Below, one piece after another: positions 19,875-30,310 of a DNA stretch of 47,236 nucleotides. The notes under the pieces were generated by a model. That model saw only the letters and a program-made list of their open reading frames with translations. It did not search any database and was not told where the DNA came from. The translations under genes were made by a program, and so were the position numbers. Numbering within the stretch: position 1 is the first letter of the stretch; the number at the start of each line of letters is the position of its first letter. This DNA comes from Chara braunii (lineage: Eukaryota; Streptophyta; Charophyceae; Charales; Characeae): assembly GCA_003427395.1 (NCBI GenBank), contig BFEA01000116.1, forward strand, positions 372,492-419,727, read 5' to 3'.

Positions 19875-21479
19875 GGGGCTCGTTAGGCACTCCTCGGGGG
19901 CGTAAATTCTCTGAGGAAAATTTCGTTCCACCGATCGCTGAGGATGAAAAAAAAGAAAAAGTGAAAACATTCCCTCGGGGAATCCTCAGGGCATCCTTGG
20001 GCTACAACCATTTGGCGGCATTCCCCAAGGGACCTCCCAAGGTCCCTTGGAGGTCAAGGATCTGTGATAATCGAAGCGGCAAGGGCACCCGTCATCAGCA
20101 AGAAAATTTCGTCGGCTGGTCCATTGGAGTTCCTACCGGGCAGCGCACCGACATCTTGGGTCTTCACCGTTCGGCTTCCAAGAACCTTACGCCAACGGTA
20201 ATCATTGGTGGTCAGTCGGCCCCCGCTAACGTCGTTGACCAGTGTTCTCCCTATGAAGGTGTGCCACCAAACGGAAAAGGGTTGAACGGCCGGCAAATTT
20301 GAATACTTCAGCCGACCGCCCTTGTTCTGATTGCCCACTGTATTCCGCGACGAAAAATGTTACAAGGCGTTTGTCCATGCTGCAGTCTGCCGTTTGCAAC
20401 CGTCTTCATCGCCATTTGCAGGAGGTGTACCGTCCTCGTCTAGCTACTGCCCTTCCCCACTTGCCTTTCATGGCCGACGTCTTTTGAAGGTTGCCGCTGC
20501 CGCTCCTAGTCAACTATCCTTGTCGTCTTCTTCCGCGTCTGCATCCTCGGCATGGTGCCTGGACGTACACGTAAGAGGCGGTCTGCGAAAAAGGATGTCA
20601 GCATGGACGGGCGGCAAGCGAAGAGCAGGTGTTCAGTGGACCACTCCATAAGCCACCGTGCAGGCCACGGCCTGCCTCACAGTGCAAGGGTGTACGACCC
20701 GTTAAAGTGCTTATGTCATATGCTGTCCTTTACCGTTTGCTCACTTCATCGTCGCCGTTCTAAGGACTGTCACCATCGCCGTAGAATTACAGCCCTGGCG
20801 CCACACCGTCTTCTCGATCGTCGTCAACTTCGCATGTTCGTCGTCACTGCCGCCCAGGCCCGCCCTCCATCGGCACGTGTGGTGCAATGCTCATTAAACA
20901 CGAAAATACAACAGCCAACCAACTCGCCACAACCACGGTAACCTCAGCGCCAAGTCCCTAACGACGTTCCCCGTGTGTGCTCGACTCAACACATAGGCGC
21001 GGCGGCATGCAGAGGCGATGGCGATGGACCTTCACGGGGCGCTCACAAATTTGTGATGATGTACGAGGACTCCACTGCGCAGCTGCAAATGCCCGTTTCC
21101 ACCGTCACAGATATGGACGCCACCTTCCCCGCGTCGCCATCGTGACATCCAGCATCCAGTTTGAAATTTGATTTTTGAAGGGGGAGGTCCATTGCTTTTT
21201 AAGGTTTTTTTTTTTTTCCAGTCGCCAGTGCCTTTCAAAATTTCCCTCCTTCGACAGCTGGACCACACCGTAGCAAGACAGATATCACCCAGTAGACCAA
21301 GGCATTGGCCCCCCGCGGCTGACTATAATATTATGAAAATGGCCGCCGGTGGCCGAAAGAAATCATCCTTGGGAGACCACCCCAAGGATAGGCAGAACGA
21401 CAGCTGGAATTTCCTTCAAAATCCCGACGGAAACTTCCTTCAGCCACGAGGACGCCCCAAGGAGTGTCTAACGAGCCCC
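19875..21479. mobile_element. TIR DNA transposon, copy 1 (non-autonomous)
   Basis: A 1605-bp element bounded by ~29-bp inverted termini: GGGGCTCGTTAGGCACTCCT at the left and the reverse complement of GGGGCTCGTTAGACACTCCT at the right. It is flanked by TAT at 19872-19874 and TAT at 21480-21482, a 3-bp target duplication. No transposase frame is recognisable; open frames inside are short and Ser/Arg-rich. A 3-bp A/T target site together with G-rich termini is reminiscent of PIF/Harbinger elements, but that assignment needs a search. The subterminal 60-bp segments are also weakly inverted (GAGGAAAATTTC versus GGAAACTTCC). A second copy lies at 23882-25989 in the same orientation. Confidence 0.8.
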
Positions 21480-21572
21480 TATCCCCTCCGAACGGGCAGT
21501 TACACACCCCAGCTGTATTCACGCGATGAGCCAAAGGAAAAAGAAGTACAGAAAATAAAAAAATCACGTAGT

Positions 21573-21746
21573 CTTTGGACGTGAAGGCAGCTGGATACAG
21601 AATCTGGGGCACATGTGAGAGTATGCCCTCCCGACGGCCCTTACTTCATGACCTGTATGTGAGGCAGCAGCAAAAACAGAATATACTCTTTGGACGTGAA
21701 AGCAGTTGAATACAGAATATACAGTACACGTGAGATTGTGCCCTAA
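21573..21746. repeat. Two-copy direct repeat, 115 bp apart
   Basis: CTTTGGACGTGAAGGCAGCT at 21573 and CTTTGGACGTGAAAGCAGTT at 21688 are each followed by ATACAGAAT and a CACRTGTGAGA-like segment. A similar GATGTGAAAGCAACTGCATG occurs at about 17803, so this is a dispersed family. Confidence 0.65.
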
Positions 21747-22370
21747 GTTGCAGAGTTGTCAGTTATCTGTGTAGTGCGCCCTGCATCGTTGCCATGGCAC
21801 GAACAGAGGATGAAAGGAAAAAGAAAAAACAAAGACAACCAACAATAAAAGTACCCAAGTTTCTGGGTAGACGCGTACCTTGGAGTACCAGTGTGAGCAG
21901 ACTTCCTTCACGGCCTTTCCCGACTTCCTCCCTCCTCCCTCTGCTGCTTCTTTCACTTTTTCTGTTTTTTTGTTTTGCAATTGGGCCCACAAGTCCCAAA
22001 ACTAAAGGCTTGCCAACCCTCCGCGGGGCTCCGAAAACTTTGGAAGTTTGGGAAAACGGCCCCAACCTCGCAGAAAGTTTTTGTTGCCACAAGCAAAACT
22101 CGGAGGCGCCACGTGGCCAGGCCCGCCGTTGGAAAAAAAATTGGGTGGCCTCCGAAGTGGTGCGGGTATCATGCTGAGACCCGCGGGCCGATATGTGGTG
22201 TACTGGTGGTTTAAACCACCAGGACCTCGCCCAGCAATGCAGTCCGACCCTCCTGTGACCGGTATGCCAAGCCAGCCCAGCCCTGCCTGGCAGTACCAGT
22301 AGCAGGACGGGCCGAGGGTGGGGGAACCAGTAGCAACAAACAACAAACAAAAACAAAAACAAAAAGCAAC
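21747..22370. other. Unassigned region with strong palindromes
   Basis: Open frames on both strands are not supported. The region holds a perfect 20-bp palindrome, CTGGTGGTTTAAACCACCAG (22203-22222), and just before it GCGGGT..ACCCGC pairing (about 22162-22184). Confidence 0.4.
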
Positions 22371-22377
22371 AACACTA

Positions 22378-22482
22378 CCGTCTTCCCCCGAACATAACGC
22401 ACCCTGAAAATGAACGTATGCAAGGCATGTTTCCGGCCCGATACAGTCAAAATGAGGGTGCGTTGTGTTCGGGGGAAGACGG
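22378..22482. mobile_element. 105-bp MITE with 28-bp TIRs
   Basis: The left terminus CCGTCTTCCCCCGAACATAA.. (22378-22405) and the inverted right terminus (22455-22482) match at 27 of 28 positions. TA dinucleotides flank both ends (22376-22377 and 22483-22484), the target duplication expected of Tc1/mariner-pogo elements. The TACCGT..ATAACGCACC pattern resembles pogo-type termini. It is too short to code for anything. Confidence 0.8.
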
Positions 22483-22903
22483 TAGTTGTCTACATTCCCT
22501 GATGTGCAATTGTCAGCAAGCCCTCTCCACCTCGCCCGTCGGCCCCAACACGTTGTTGAAACGATCATGAGCACAAGAAGACATAGAGAAAACAAACGTA
22601 GTCGCGGCCTTTGAAAGTAGAAGACAAAAAACAAAAAAAAAAACACTTCGGCCGCAAAATTGGTCAGGTTCGTTTTTAGAAGTGGCAGTGCAAGTATGCC
22701 CTCGATGAGAGCATTTCAGCGTTTCACGAAAATGACCTGCCAGACTGGCAGGGGAATCTAAAGAAAACGAATAGAAAAAAAAGAAAAAGAAATTAGGGCG
22801 CCTCTACCACATGGCTGAGTGCCGAAGGTGACTCTCAGGCCGCGTCGGAAATTTTTAGCTGGGCTAGGTACCGGTGGTTGAACCGGGCTGCGGGGCTAAG
22901 GGG
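22483..22903. other. Unassigned region
   Basis: A/T- and A-rich patches, no gene supported. Confidence 0.35.
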
Positions 22904-23060
22904 CTCGCCACACCAGTGTCGAAATAAAAAAAGAAGGAATGCATCTTCCCGTGTAGAAGGGCAAGATGCACCCCTTACCATGAATAGCAATGGATGCATG
23001 GTACCACATTCTGCGGCAGACACATTCTTTCTCTTTTTGTTTCGACAGTGGTGTGGCGAG
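22904..23060. mobile_element. 157-bp foldback element
   Basis: CTCGCCACACCAGTGTCGAAA (22904-22924) pairs with 23040-23060 at 20 of 21 positions. Weaker pairing continues ~15 bp inward. Nested inside is a second hairpin, TGCATCTT 22940-22947 with AAGATGCA 22963-22970. It is probably a MITE or a foldback derivative. No coding capacity. Confidence 0.75.
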
Positions 23061-23881
23061 GCACTAATGTTGTGCTGGCGGTTCCACAACGCTTGGCGCG
23101 CATGGAGTTTGGAGGCCTGGAAGAAAGTGCCCTGGAAGTACTGGTGGTTTGAGGCCCAATGATGGAAGGGCATGTACGACAGGGTTCGTTTGACTATGCT
23201 TCAACTAGGGCTAAATAAGATATCCTCCTTATCACTGTTGCCTGAAAAAGGTGTCCGGTCAGGTATGCAATGTCTCTCTCTTCCCCCCTACCAACCCCCT
23301 GCCCCCCCCTCCCCTATCTCTCTCTCTCCCCTAGGGCCTTCTCATCGTACGTGTGGGGTGATTATTCTAAGGGGTGCTGCATAGTTATGGGGGTTGTTCG
23401 ACTGAAGGCAGGCGATTGTCACTGGTAATAGCCTCTGGGGCAGGATGTTTTTTTTCTTTTTCTTTTTCTTTTTTTTTGGAGTCATAGGGATCCTACTCTT
23501 GGGAGGAGGATGGGTGTCATTTTTGCACAACCTTACACTCGGGTAATAGCGTCCTCATTGCTGGCGTAGGAGCTTAGACTTGGGCAATAACCTCTTCGTT
23601 GTTAGTGCAAGCGCTTAGATGGTTAATTCCTATGCGTGGTAGGGCCAGGTGTCACGGGTGATATTTAATTATATATAAAAAAAGGTTCGAATAAAGATAC
23701 GAAATTGCGAGAAGAAAATTAAGAGGACAAGGATGAGAAAAACAAGTGACATTCTAGGACGTTCTTCAAGTGGGGGATGAGGGTCCTCTCTTTCTGTTTG
23801 TCATACAAAGGGTTCTGTTACATTTCTCTTTTTCTCTGAGCACGTTAATGGTGGAGGTACTGTGGGTGCTAACGGGACATA
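23061..23881. other. Unassigned region
   Basis: Contains a T-rich tract (23448-23478) and a weak ~45-bp duplication around 23530-23625. No gene supported. Confidence 0.35.
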
Positions 23882-25989
23882 GGGGCTTGTTAGACAGTCC
23901 TCGAGCGCGTAAATCCCCCGAGGAAAAGTTTTTTCCACCTATCCTCGGGGATGAAAACGAAAAACAAATGTGAAAACATTTCCTTGGGGAATCCTCGTGG
24001 CATCCTTGGGCTACAGCCATTTGGTGTCATTCCCCAAGGGAGGTCCCTTGGAGTTCAAGGATCCGCAATAATCGGAGCGGCGAAATTTTCGTCGGCTGGT
24101 CAATTGGAGTTCCTACCAGGCAGCGCACGGACTTCTTGGGTCTTCAACGTTCGGCTCCAGAAACCTTACACCAACGGTAACCATTGGTGGCCGGCCGGCC
24201 CCCACGGATGTCGTCGACCACCGTTCCTCCTCGTAGTGCATGCTGCCAAACGGAAAGGGTTCAAACGGTCGGCAAATTTGAATACTTCGGCCAACCCCCC
24301 TTGCTCCGATTGCTCGCTGTATGCCGCGATGAAAAATGTTACAAGGCGTTTGTCTCATGCTGCGGTTTGCCGTTTGCAGCTCTCTTCCTTGCCTTTTGCT
24401 GGAGGTGTACCATCGTCGTCTAGCTACTGCCCTTCCCTGCTTGCCTTTCATGGCCAACGTCTTTCGACCGCTGCCGCTGCTGCTCCTGGTCATCCATTTG
24501 CTTGTCCTTGTTGTCTTCTTCCACGTCTACATCCTCGACAGGGTGCCTGGACGTACACGTAAGAGGCATTCTGCGAACAAGGGCGTCAGGATGGACGGGC
24601 GGCAGGCGAAGAGCAGGTCTCCAGTGGAACACTCCAGAAGCCACTGCACAGGCCACGGCGCGGCTTGCAGTCCAAGGGCATACGACCCGTTAGTGCGTGT
24701 GTCATATGCTGTCCTCTACTGTCTGCTCCCTTCATCGTCCCCGTTCGGTGGACCGTCACTATCGCCGCAGAATTACAGCCCTGTCGCACATGTTGTTGAT
24801 GGCCAACCTTTATTGAAGTTTGCCACTGCTGCTCCTAGTCACAATTTTGCTTGCCGTGGTCCTCCTATTCCACGTGTGCTTCCTCTATCATTGATGGCCG
24901 ACCTCTATCGAAGGCCTCCAGCAGAGAAGACGAGGGATAGACACAGACTGCAGTCGACATCGACATCGGCAGTGCATCCCGCGGACGTTCGTCCACACTG
25001 CATGCAATCGCCAACGCCCAAAAAACAAGTGGCGACATACGCAGCTTCTCCCAGAAGCACTCCTCTGGTGCATCATCGCATTGCCTGAGATCCCCCCACG
25101 CCCCCACCGTCCTCCTTTTCATCCACCACCTCCGCGTCGCTTGTGGAAGCACACTGGAACCCAAGGCGCAGCAAACCTGAACTGCAGCCTCGGTAATGGC
25201 CACGGTATCTATCCCTTCGACCAGGACTTGATGAAGCATCTTCCTCCTCCGCGCACGAGGATCTGCGCTCTCATTCTGTCCAATGCCCTCTCCTGCTGAC
25301 AACGAAAGAGCACGGCCGTCACGGCCGTCTTCTTGATCGTCGTCAACTTCGCACGTCCGTCGTCATTGCCGCCCTCCATCGGCACGTGTGGTGCAATGCT
25401 CATGAACCACGGAAATACAACAGCCTACCAACTCGCCACAACCACGGTAACCTCAGCGCCAAGTCCCTGACGACGTTCCCCGCGTGTGCTCAACTCAACA
25501 CATGGGCAAGGCGGCATGCAGAGGCGATGGTGATGGACCTTCGCGGGGCACTCATAAATTCGTGATGACGTACGAGGACTATTGTGACGCTGCAAATGCT
25601 CGTTCCACCGTTGCAGATAAGGATGCCTCCTGCCCCGCATCGCCGTAGTGACGTCCAGTACCCAATTTGAAATTTGATTTCCGAAGGGCGAGGTCCATTG
25701 CTCTTTTTTTTTTGTTTTTTTTTTTTTCCAGTCAGCAGCACCTTTCAACATTTCCCGGCTTCGGCAGCTGGACCACACCATAGCACGACGGACATCACCC
25801 AATGGACCAAGGCATTGCCCCCCCCGCGGCTGACTACAATATTATGAAACTGGCCGCCAGTGGCCGAAAGGAATCATCCTTGGGAGACCACCCCAAGGAT
25901 AGGTGGAGCGACAGCGGGAATTTCCTTCAGAAACCCCAGGAAACTTCCTTCAGCCCCGAGGACGCCCCAAGGAGTGTGTAAGGAGCCCC
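23882..25989. mobile_element. TIR DNA transposon, copy 2 (non-autonomous)
   Basis: A 2108-bp element, same family and orientation as 19875-21479. The left end reads GGGGCTTGTTAGACAGTCCT and the right end is the inverted form, somewhat diverged. ATA flanks both sides (23879-23881 and 25990-25992), again a 3-bp target duplication. It aligns with copy 1 along most of its length but carries about 500 bp more, roughly 24780-25340. A 250-codon plus frame (24336-25088) is present only in this copy and has no recognisable domain; its hydrophobic stretch and Ser/Pro-rich remainder do not suggest a transposase. The element is inserted against the end of a retroposon fragment. Confidence 0.8.
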
Positions 25990-26054
25990 ATAGACGGCTC
26001 CATTCTAGTGGCGGGGATCTGCACCTGCTAGAAAATGGGTCCAGTGACCCTTTA
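25990..26054 (-). mobile_element. Retroposon fragment, copy G
   Basis: On the minus strand it reads TGGACCCATTTTCTAGCAGG, then GATCCCCGCCACTAGAATGG and AGCC, the family box. It stops where TIR transposon copy 2 begins. The 3' hairpin is missing. Confidence 0.55.
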
Positions 26055-26235
26055 CATACTTTACACGCTTAGATTTAGATGGTAAATAGGCTAAGTCTTC
26101 TAATACCTTGTTTCTTGGCCTCCAGTATGCCGTCCCTTGGGGCTCGCAATTTTATTTTTATTTATTATTTATTTTTGGCTCGCAGTTTATATTGAGCTTT
26201 CAAACTTTTGTAATCTCAAATTTATGTATCTCCAT
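26055..26235. other. A/T-rich spacer
   Basis: No gene supported. Confidence 0.35.
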
Positions 26236-26312
26236 AAGGGACAATGGGCCCGGTTCCCAGCCATGTTGCTTCCCACGAATATATTGGAGCATCGTTCAAA
26301 AAAAAAAAAAAA
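26236..26312 (+). mobile_element. Retroposon fragment, copy F
   Basis: The diverged box (GGGCCCGGTTCCCAG, TGCTTCCCACGAATATATTGG) is followed within ~10 bases by a 15-A tail (26298-26312). The hairpin segment is absent, so either the hairpin was deleted or the tail joined upstream of it. Confidence 0.55.
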
Positions 26313-26482
26313 TCACCAGTACCCTTCCCCGCTTGACAATAAAAGTTGCACTGAAATAATCGGAACCCAAGCAGGAGAGGGCCGCCTATGGCCGCCTATG
26401 GAAAATTTCATCGGCAGCCCATTTTTCATTTCGGGCCTCCGAAACAGCCTGCGGCCGATATACGGAAAGGTACTCGTGGTTT

Positions 26483-26732
26483 CAACTGCCAATACCTTCC
26501 AGTACCTTTCCCCGCCTGAAAACAAATATGCGTCCGTATACCACCACAACTTTCGGGGCCCGGCCACAGTTGAAAACTCTCCTTGGCAGACGATCATTTC
26601 CACTCTCCAACTGCCAATACCTTCCAGTACCTTTCCCCGCCTGAAAACAAATATGCATCCGTATACCACCACAACTTTCGGGGCCCAGCCACAGTTGAAA
26701 ACTCTCCTTGGCAGACGATCGTTTCCACTCTC
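26483..26732. repeat. 125-bp tandem duplication
   Basis: Units at 26483-26607 and 26608-26732 are nearly identical and begin CAACTGCCAATACCTTCCAG. Paired open frames on both strands over this block are a product of the duplication. Confidence 0.9.
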
Positions 26733-27116
26733 CGAAAGGCGTGGCGAGGGAACCACGGCCAATATATGGGAAAGGTGCTAGTGGTCTGAAGGTCGGTCAT
26801 CTTCCTTCACCTGCTCTGCTCCTGCTAGGGCTTAGTAGAGCCTGTTTGTATCGGATGTTCCAGTTTGGGTCAAGCCATAGATCCTCACCATGTTTGCCTT
26901 TGCTTGAGATTCTTTTTCATTTGTGCTTATAGTGTGTGCTATGCTTTTTTTTTTCCACCTCAGGTTGTTTCCAGCATGTGAATTCTCATCGCCTCTTCGA
27001 TTTCTTCTTTGTGCTTGTCACAAGTCAACTTGAGCTGTTTCCTTTCGAATGAGCACCTTACCCTCCATACAAGGATCATGATGTGGATTTGTAGGCAATT
27101 ATAAGATATAAGAGGT
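26733..27116. other. Unassigned spacer
   Basis: T-rich patches, nothing supported. Confidence 0.35.
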
Positions 27117-27300
27117 TTTTTTTTTGTTTTTTTTTTTTAACACAGTCCCTACAGTGCTAGTGATGCTGTTGTGCTCAGACATCACGAGCTCCTGGAAAAC
27201 GGGTCCAGCGTCCCTTTTATGATGAAGTACAACATGAACCATAGACCAGTAACAGGATGAATGTCTAGAAGGTGCCTGCCAGCATTGTTTACTCTGGAGA
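27117..27300 (-). mobile_element. Small A-tailed retroposon, copy E
   Basis: Minus-strand copy with its tail shown as a T-rich tract at 27116-27138. The 3' hairpin is GCTAGTGATG 27156-27165 with CATCACGAGC 27180-27189 (one mismatch); the loop is CTGAGCACAACA on the minus strand. The box is shortened to TGGACCCGTTTTCCAG, with the TGCTCCCCACC part deleted. The 5' part shows CCAGAGTAAACAATGCTGGC, matching the 5' end of copy B. Confidence 0.65.
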
Positions 27301-28129
27301 AGGATATAAGAGGTTCGTTGGGCATGGTTTCCAACTTTCCACTGCCTTATCAGGTGTTGCTCATACCCCCATCAGCAGCAACCCAAGGTCCCGATGGACG
27401 CGTGAGCCTATCGACAAAAAGCAGCCTGCCTCCCATCCCACCATTGCCAGATTTTATCTACCATGGAACATCCCTGCAGACAGTGTTCCAGTGTGGCCCT
27501 GGCTTTGCTAGATGACATGACGTATTAGCTCTTTTTTTAATTTATTTTTTATTTTTTTTATACATGAAGTATTAGCTTACATACTGGTAATAGCAAGCCT
27601 TTTGTTCTAGATCTGTCCTAGTGACTGGCCAATCCGGTGTGTGAAGGGATCTGTGAATGATTTGCAACTGCAAGGACTTGAGGTTGGTTGGCGCGAACTT
27701 GGGCATTATTATAGGATAGGAGCATGCCAGTCCAATGTAGGAGTTGTTTGTCTGCCAGGGTGTCTTTGCTCCATCTTTCCCTCATCCCATCTGCCACCAG
27801 CTATTTTTAGGTGTGAGGCTTTATATGCTCCTTTCATAGTACAATAATCCCATATATGGATTTGAGTGGGGCCCAACCATTACCATTATATATACGGTCG
27901 AAATGCACGTTATGGGTTTCTCTATTTTCCTTTTAGCTACCACCTCTGTTAAAGCAAGAGTAGGATTGGGGATTGGGTTCACAGTGTTTTCGGGGTCTAT
28001 GTTGGGTAGGATTGGGGACTGGGTTCAGCATCTTTTCAGGCTCACCCGTATCTGGGGCAGTTTTCTGTCTAGATGCAGCGATAATGACCGGGCATTCTAT
28101 TAGGGTGCAGACGGTAGGGTCTATACCCT
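27301..28129. other. Unassigned region with small duplication
   Basis: A ~48-bp tandem duplication starts at about 27959 and 28007 (GTAGGATTGGGGA(T/C)TGGGTT). An A/T-rich tract lies at 27531-27565. No gene supported. Confidence 0.4.
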
Positions 28130-28325
28130 NNNNNNNNNNNNNNNNNNNNNNNNNNNNNNNNNNNNNNNNNNNNNNNNNNNNNNNNNNNNNNNNNNNNNNN
28201 NNNNNNNNNNNNNNNNNNNNNNNNNNNNNNNNNNNNNNNNNNNNNNNNNNNNNNNNNNNNNNNNNNNNNNNNNNNNNNNNNNNNNNNNNNNNNNNNNNNN
28301 NNNNNNNNNNNNNNNNNNNNNNNNN
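28130..28325. other. Assembly gap (196 N)
   Basis: A run of N. Sequence on either side may not be contiguous at the stated distance. Confidence 1.
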
Positions 28326-28710
28326 CCCCCGACCACAGGCCAAAGTGTTCACAACTTCAATCTCAAACCTTTCACAATGCTGTTACTACAGTGTTTAGCA
28401 CAACAAAAAGACTATCAAGGGTTGCCCCTCAGAAAGCCCTCCTACCTGGATTGCAGTTCGCTATTGCAGAGTTCGATAGAACGAAAGAAAAGGCAAATGC
28501 TACAGCTTTCGACATCTCCATTTAAAATACATGCACACAATCCTTCATGACAGAGTGACAGAAAGCTGTCAGCAAAGCCATGCAGCAGAAAGATTCCACC
28601 TATCCACATACTCTCGCTGAGATCTGGTCAAATGAAATGGCACGAGCCATGGCTTCTGTGAATGGCACGAGGGATATAGTCGAAGTAAATGACTTGTAGA
28701 ATACATCCAC
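28326..28710. other. Unassigned spacer
   Basis: No gene or repeat seen. Confidence 0.35.
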
Positions 28711-29303
28711 TCGTGAACGGAGCCTGCCTTTCACTCATAACTGGGCCTGTCTCACCAGGGGAAGCTAAAACGCTCGCTCCCGAGCAGGTTCACACTGCAA
28801 GCCTTATTTGTAAAGGTCTGTCGGACCCCTCTATTGCAAGTCAGCGACTGCAAATGAACCTACCTATGGCATCCCTGTGGCTCGTCTCGTGTCACAAAGG
28901 GAACCCATCTCACCAGAAAAGCAAAGATGACCACCACTCGTAAACGGAGCCTGTCTTTCACTCATAAACGGGGGCATGTCTCACCAGGGGAAGCTAAAAG
29001 GCTCGCTCGCTAGCAGCTTTTCACACAGCAAGCCTTCAGTTGAAAGTCAGCGACTGCGCATCAACCTACCTATGGCATCCCTGTGGCTCGTCTCGTGTCA
29101 CAAAGGGAAGCCATCTCACCAGAAATGCAAACATGACCACCAATCATAAACGGAGCCTGTGTTTCACTCATCAATGCGCCTGTATTACCAGGGGAAAACA
29201 AAAAGGCTCGCTCGCTAGCAGGCTCACACTGCAAGCCTTATTTGTAGAAAAGGTATCTCGTACCCCTCTGTTGCAATTCAGCTTGCCAACTCGAGCACTT
29301 TAG
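28711..29303. repeat. Three-unit tandem array, ~215 bp
   Basis: ACGGAGCCTG(C/T) units begin at 28711, 28938 and 29144. Each includes a CACCAGGGGAA segment, GGCTCGCTC, CAAGCCTT, and (in the first two) CCTACCTATGGCATCCCTGT. Short open frames across it are repeat translations. Confidence 0.85.
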
Positions 29304-29388
29304 CTTCCCGCTGTGCTGATGGAAGGAGGGGCCACAACAACAGGATGGCTTGCTTCAGCATCCTCACCTTTCATGTCTCACCCAAACC

Positions 29389-29722
29389 ACAAATGAGCCT
29401 ATCATCTCCACTTGAGATGCAAGGGCAGCAGCTTCAAAAGGCTGAAAAGAAACTTGGGGGTTCCAGCACCTCCAGCCACAAATGAGCCTACCAAAAGGCT
29501 GAAAAGAAACTTGGGCCTCCACTTGAGATGCAAGGGATTTCACACCAACAATACACCCCAAGTGGTCAGAGAACTGCTGAGATAACTACTGTAGAGGTCA
29601 GAGAAAAAAAGGTCAGAGAACTGCTTAGGGAACTGCTGATCCTCACCTTTTTCTTTGCAGAGAACTGCTGATCCTCACCTTTTTTCTGTGAGAGAACTGA
29701 TGACCCTCACCTTTTTTCTGCG
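29389..29722. repeat. Local duplications
   Basis: CAAAAGGCTGAAAAGAAACT occurs at about 29436 and 29492, and CCTCCACTTGAGATGCAAGG-like segments at 29406 and 29517. Then GAACTGCTGATCCTCACCTT-like units repeat at about 29630, 29662 and 29695 with a ~33-bp period. Confidence 0.7.
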
Positions 29723-30310
29723 CTTTGAGCATGCTCACAGGAGCAGACAATCACTGTGAACACAGGCGACACTCCAGGGACATGCCATTGCAAGCTGCAC
29801 ACCATTCCACTCTGCAAGTTCCAAACCCCAAAAGTACAGGCCACTTCCTTGCACAACTCTTTTACGAGGAACGATCACTGACGAGGGAACCCCGAGCATA
29901 CTTCTGTTGATGATCGTTCCGTACGAGGAATGGACAACGGTGGAGCGAGCTTCCCAATTCTTCCCCCTTTCGCACCAGTCTGTGGAAACTTTCCTTCCCG
30001 GTGAGTGAACGACCATTGATTGCCACCCCCTCCACACATCCCTCACACCATGCTTCAGGTGTTTAACATGGAATTCTCACAGGACGCGGCCTCCACATAC
30101 CACAGTTCAAGTCGAAAAAGGTACGAGGGGTGTTGCCACTGTCATATTCAGACACACCCCTTAATCACAATGCCTCAAGCGGAGCAACGTAGCACGTACA
30201 GAATGCATCACCCTCGTACCTTCTGCTGCTACATTTTCCTCCGGTGGCCACTTGCATGGTGTTTTTCATTGACTCCAACAGGCCTTGGCAAGCAGAACAC
30301 GTGGCATCAA
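29723..30310. other. Unassigned region
   Basis: Contains a 10-bp inverted pair, GGAACGATCA near 29868 and TGATCGTTCC near 29911. No gene supported. Confidence 0.35.

Noticed and set aside
21763-22646. Minus frames of ~200 codons
   Set aside because: They run through the MITE, a palindrome and A-rich sequence. No domain is visible.
28121-28398. Frames across the N gap
   Set aside because: They consist of undefined residues.
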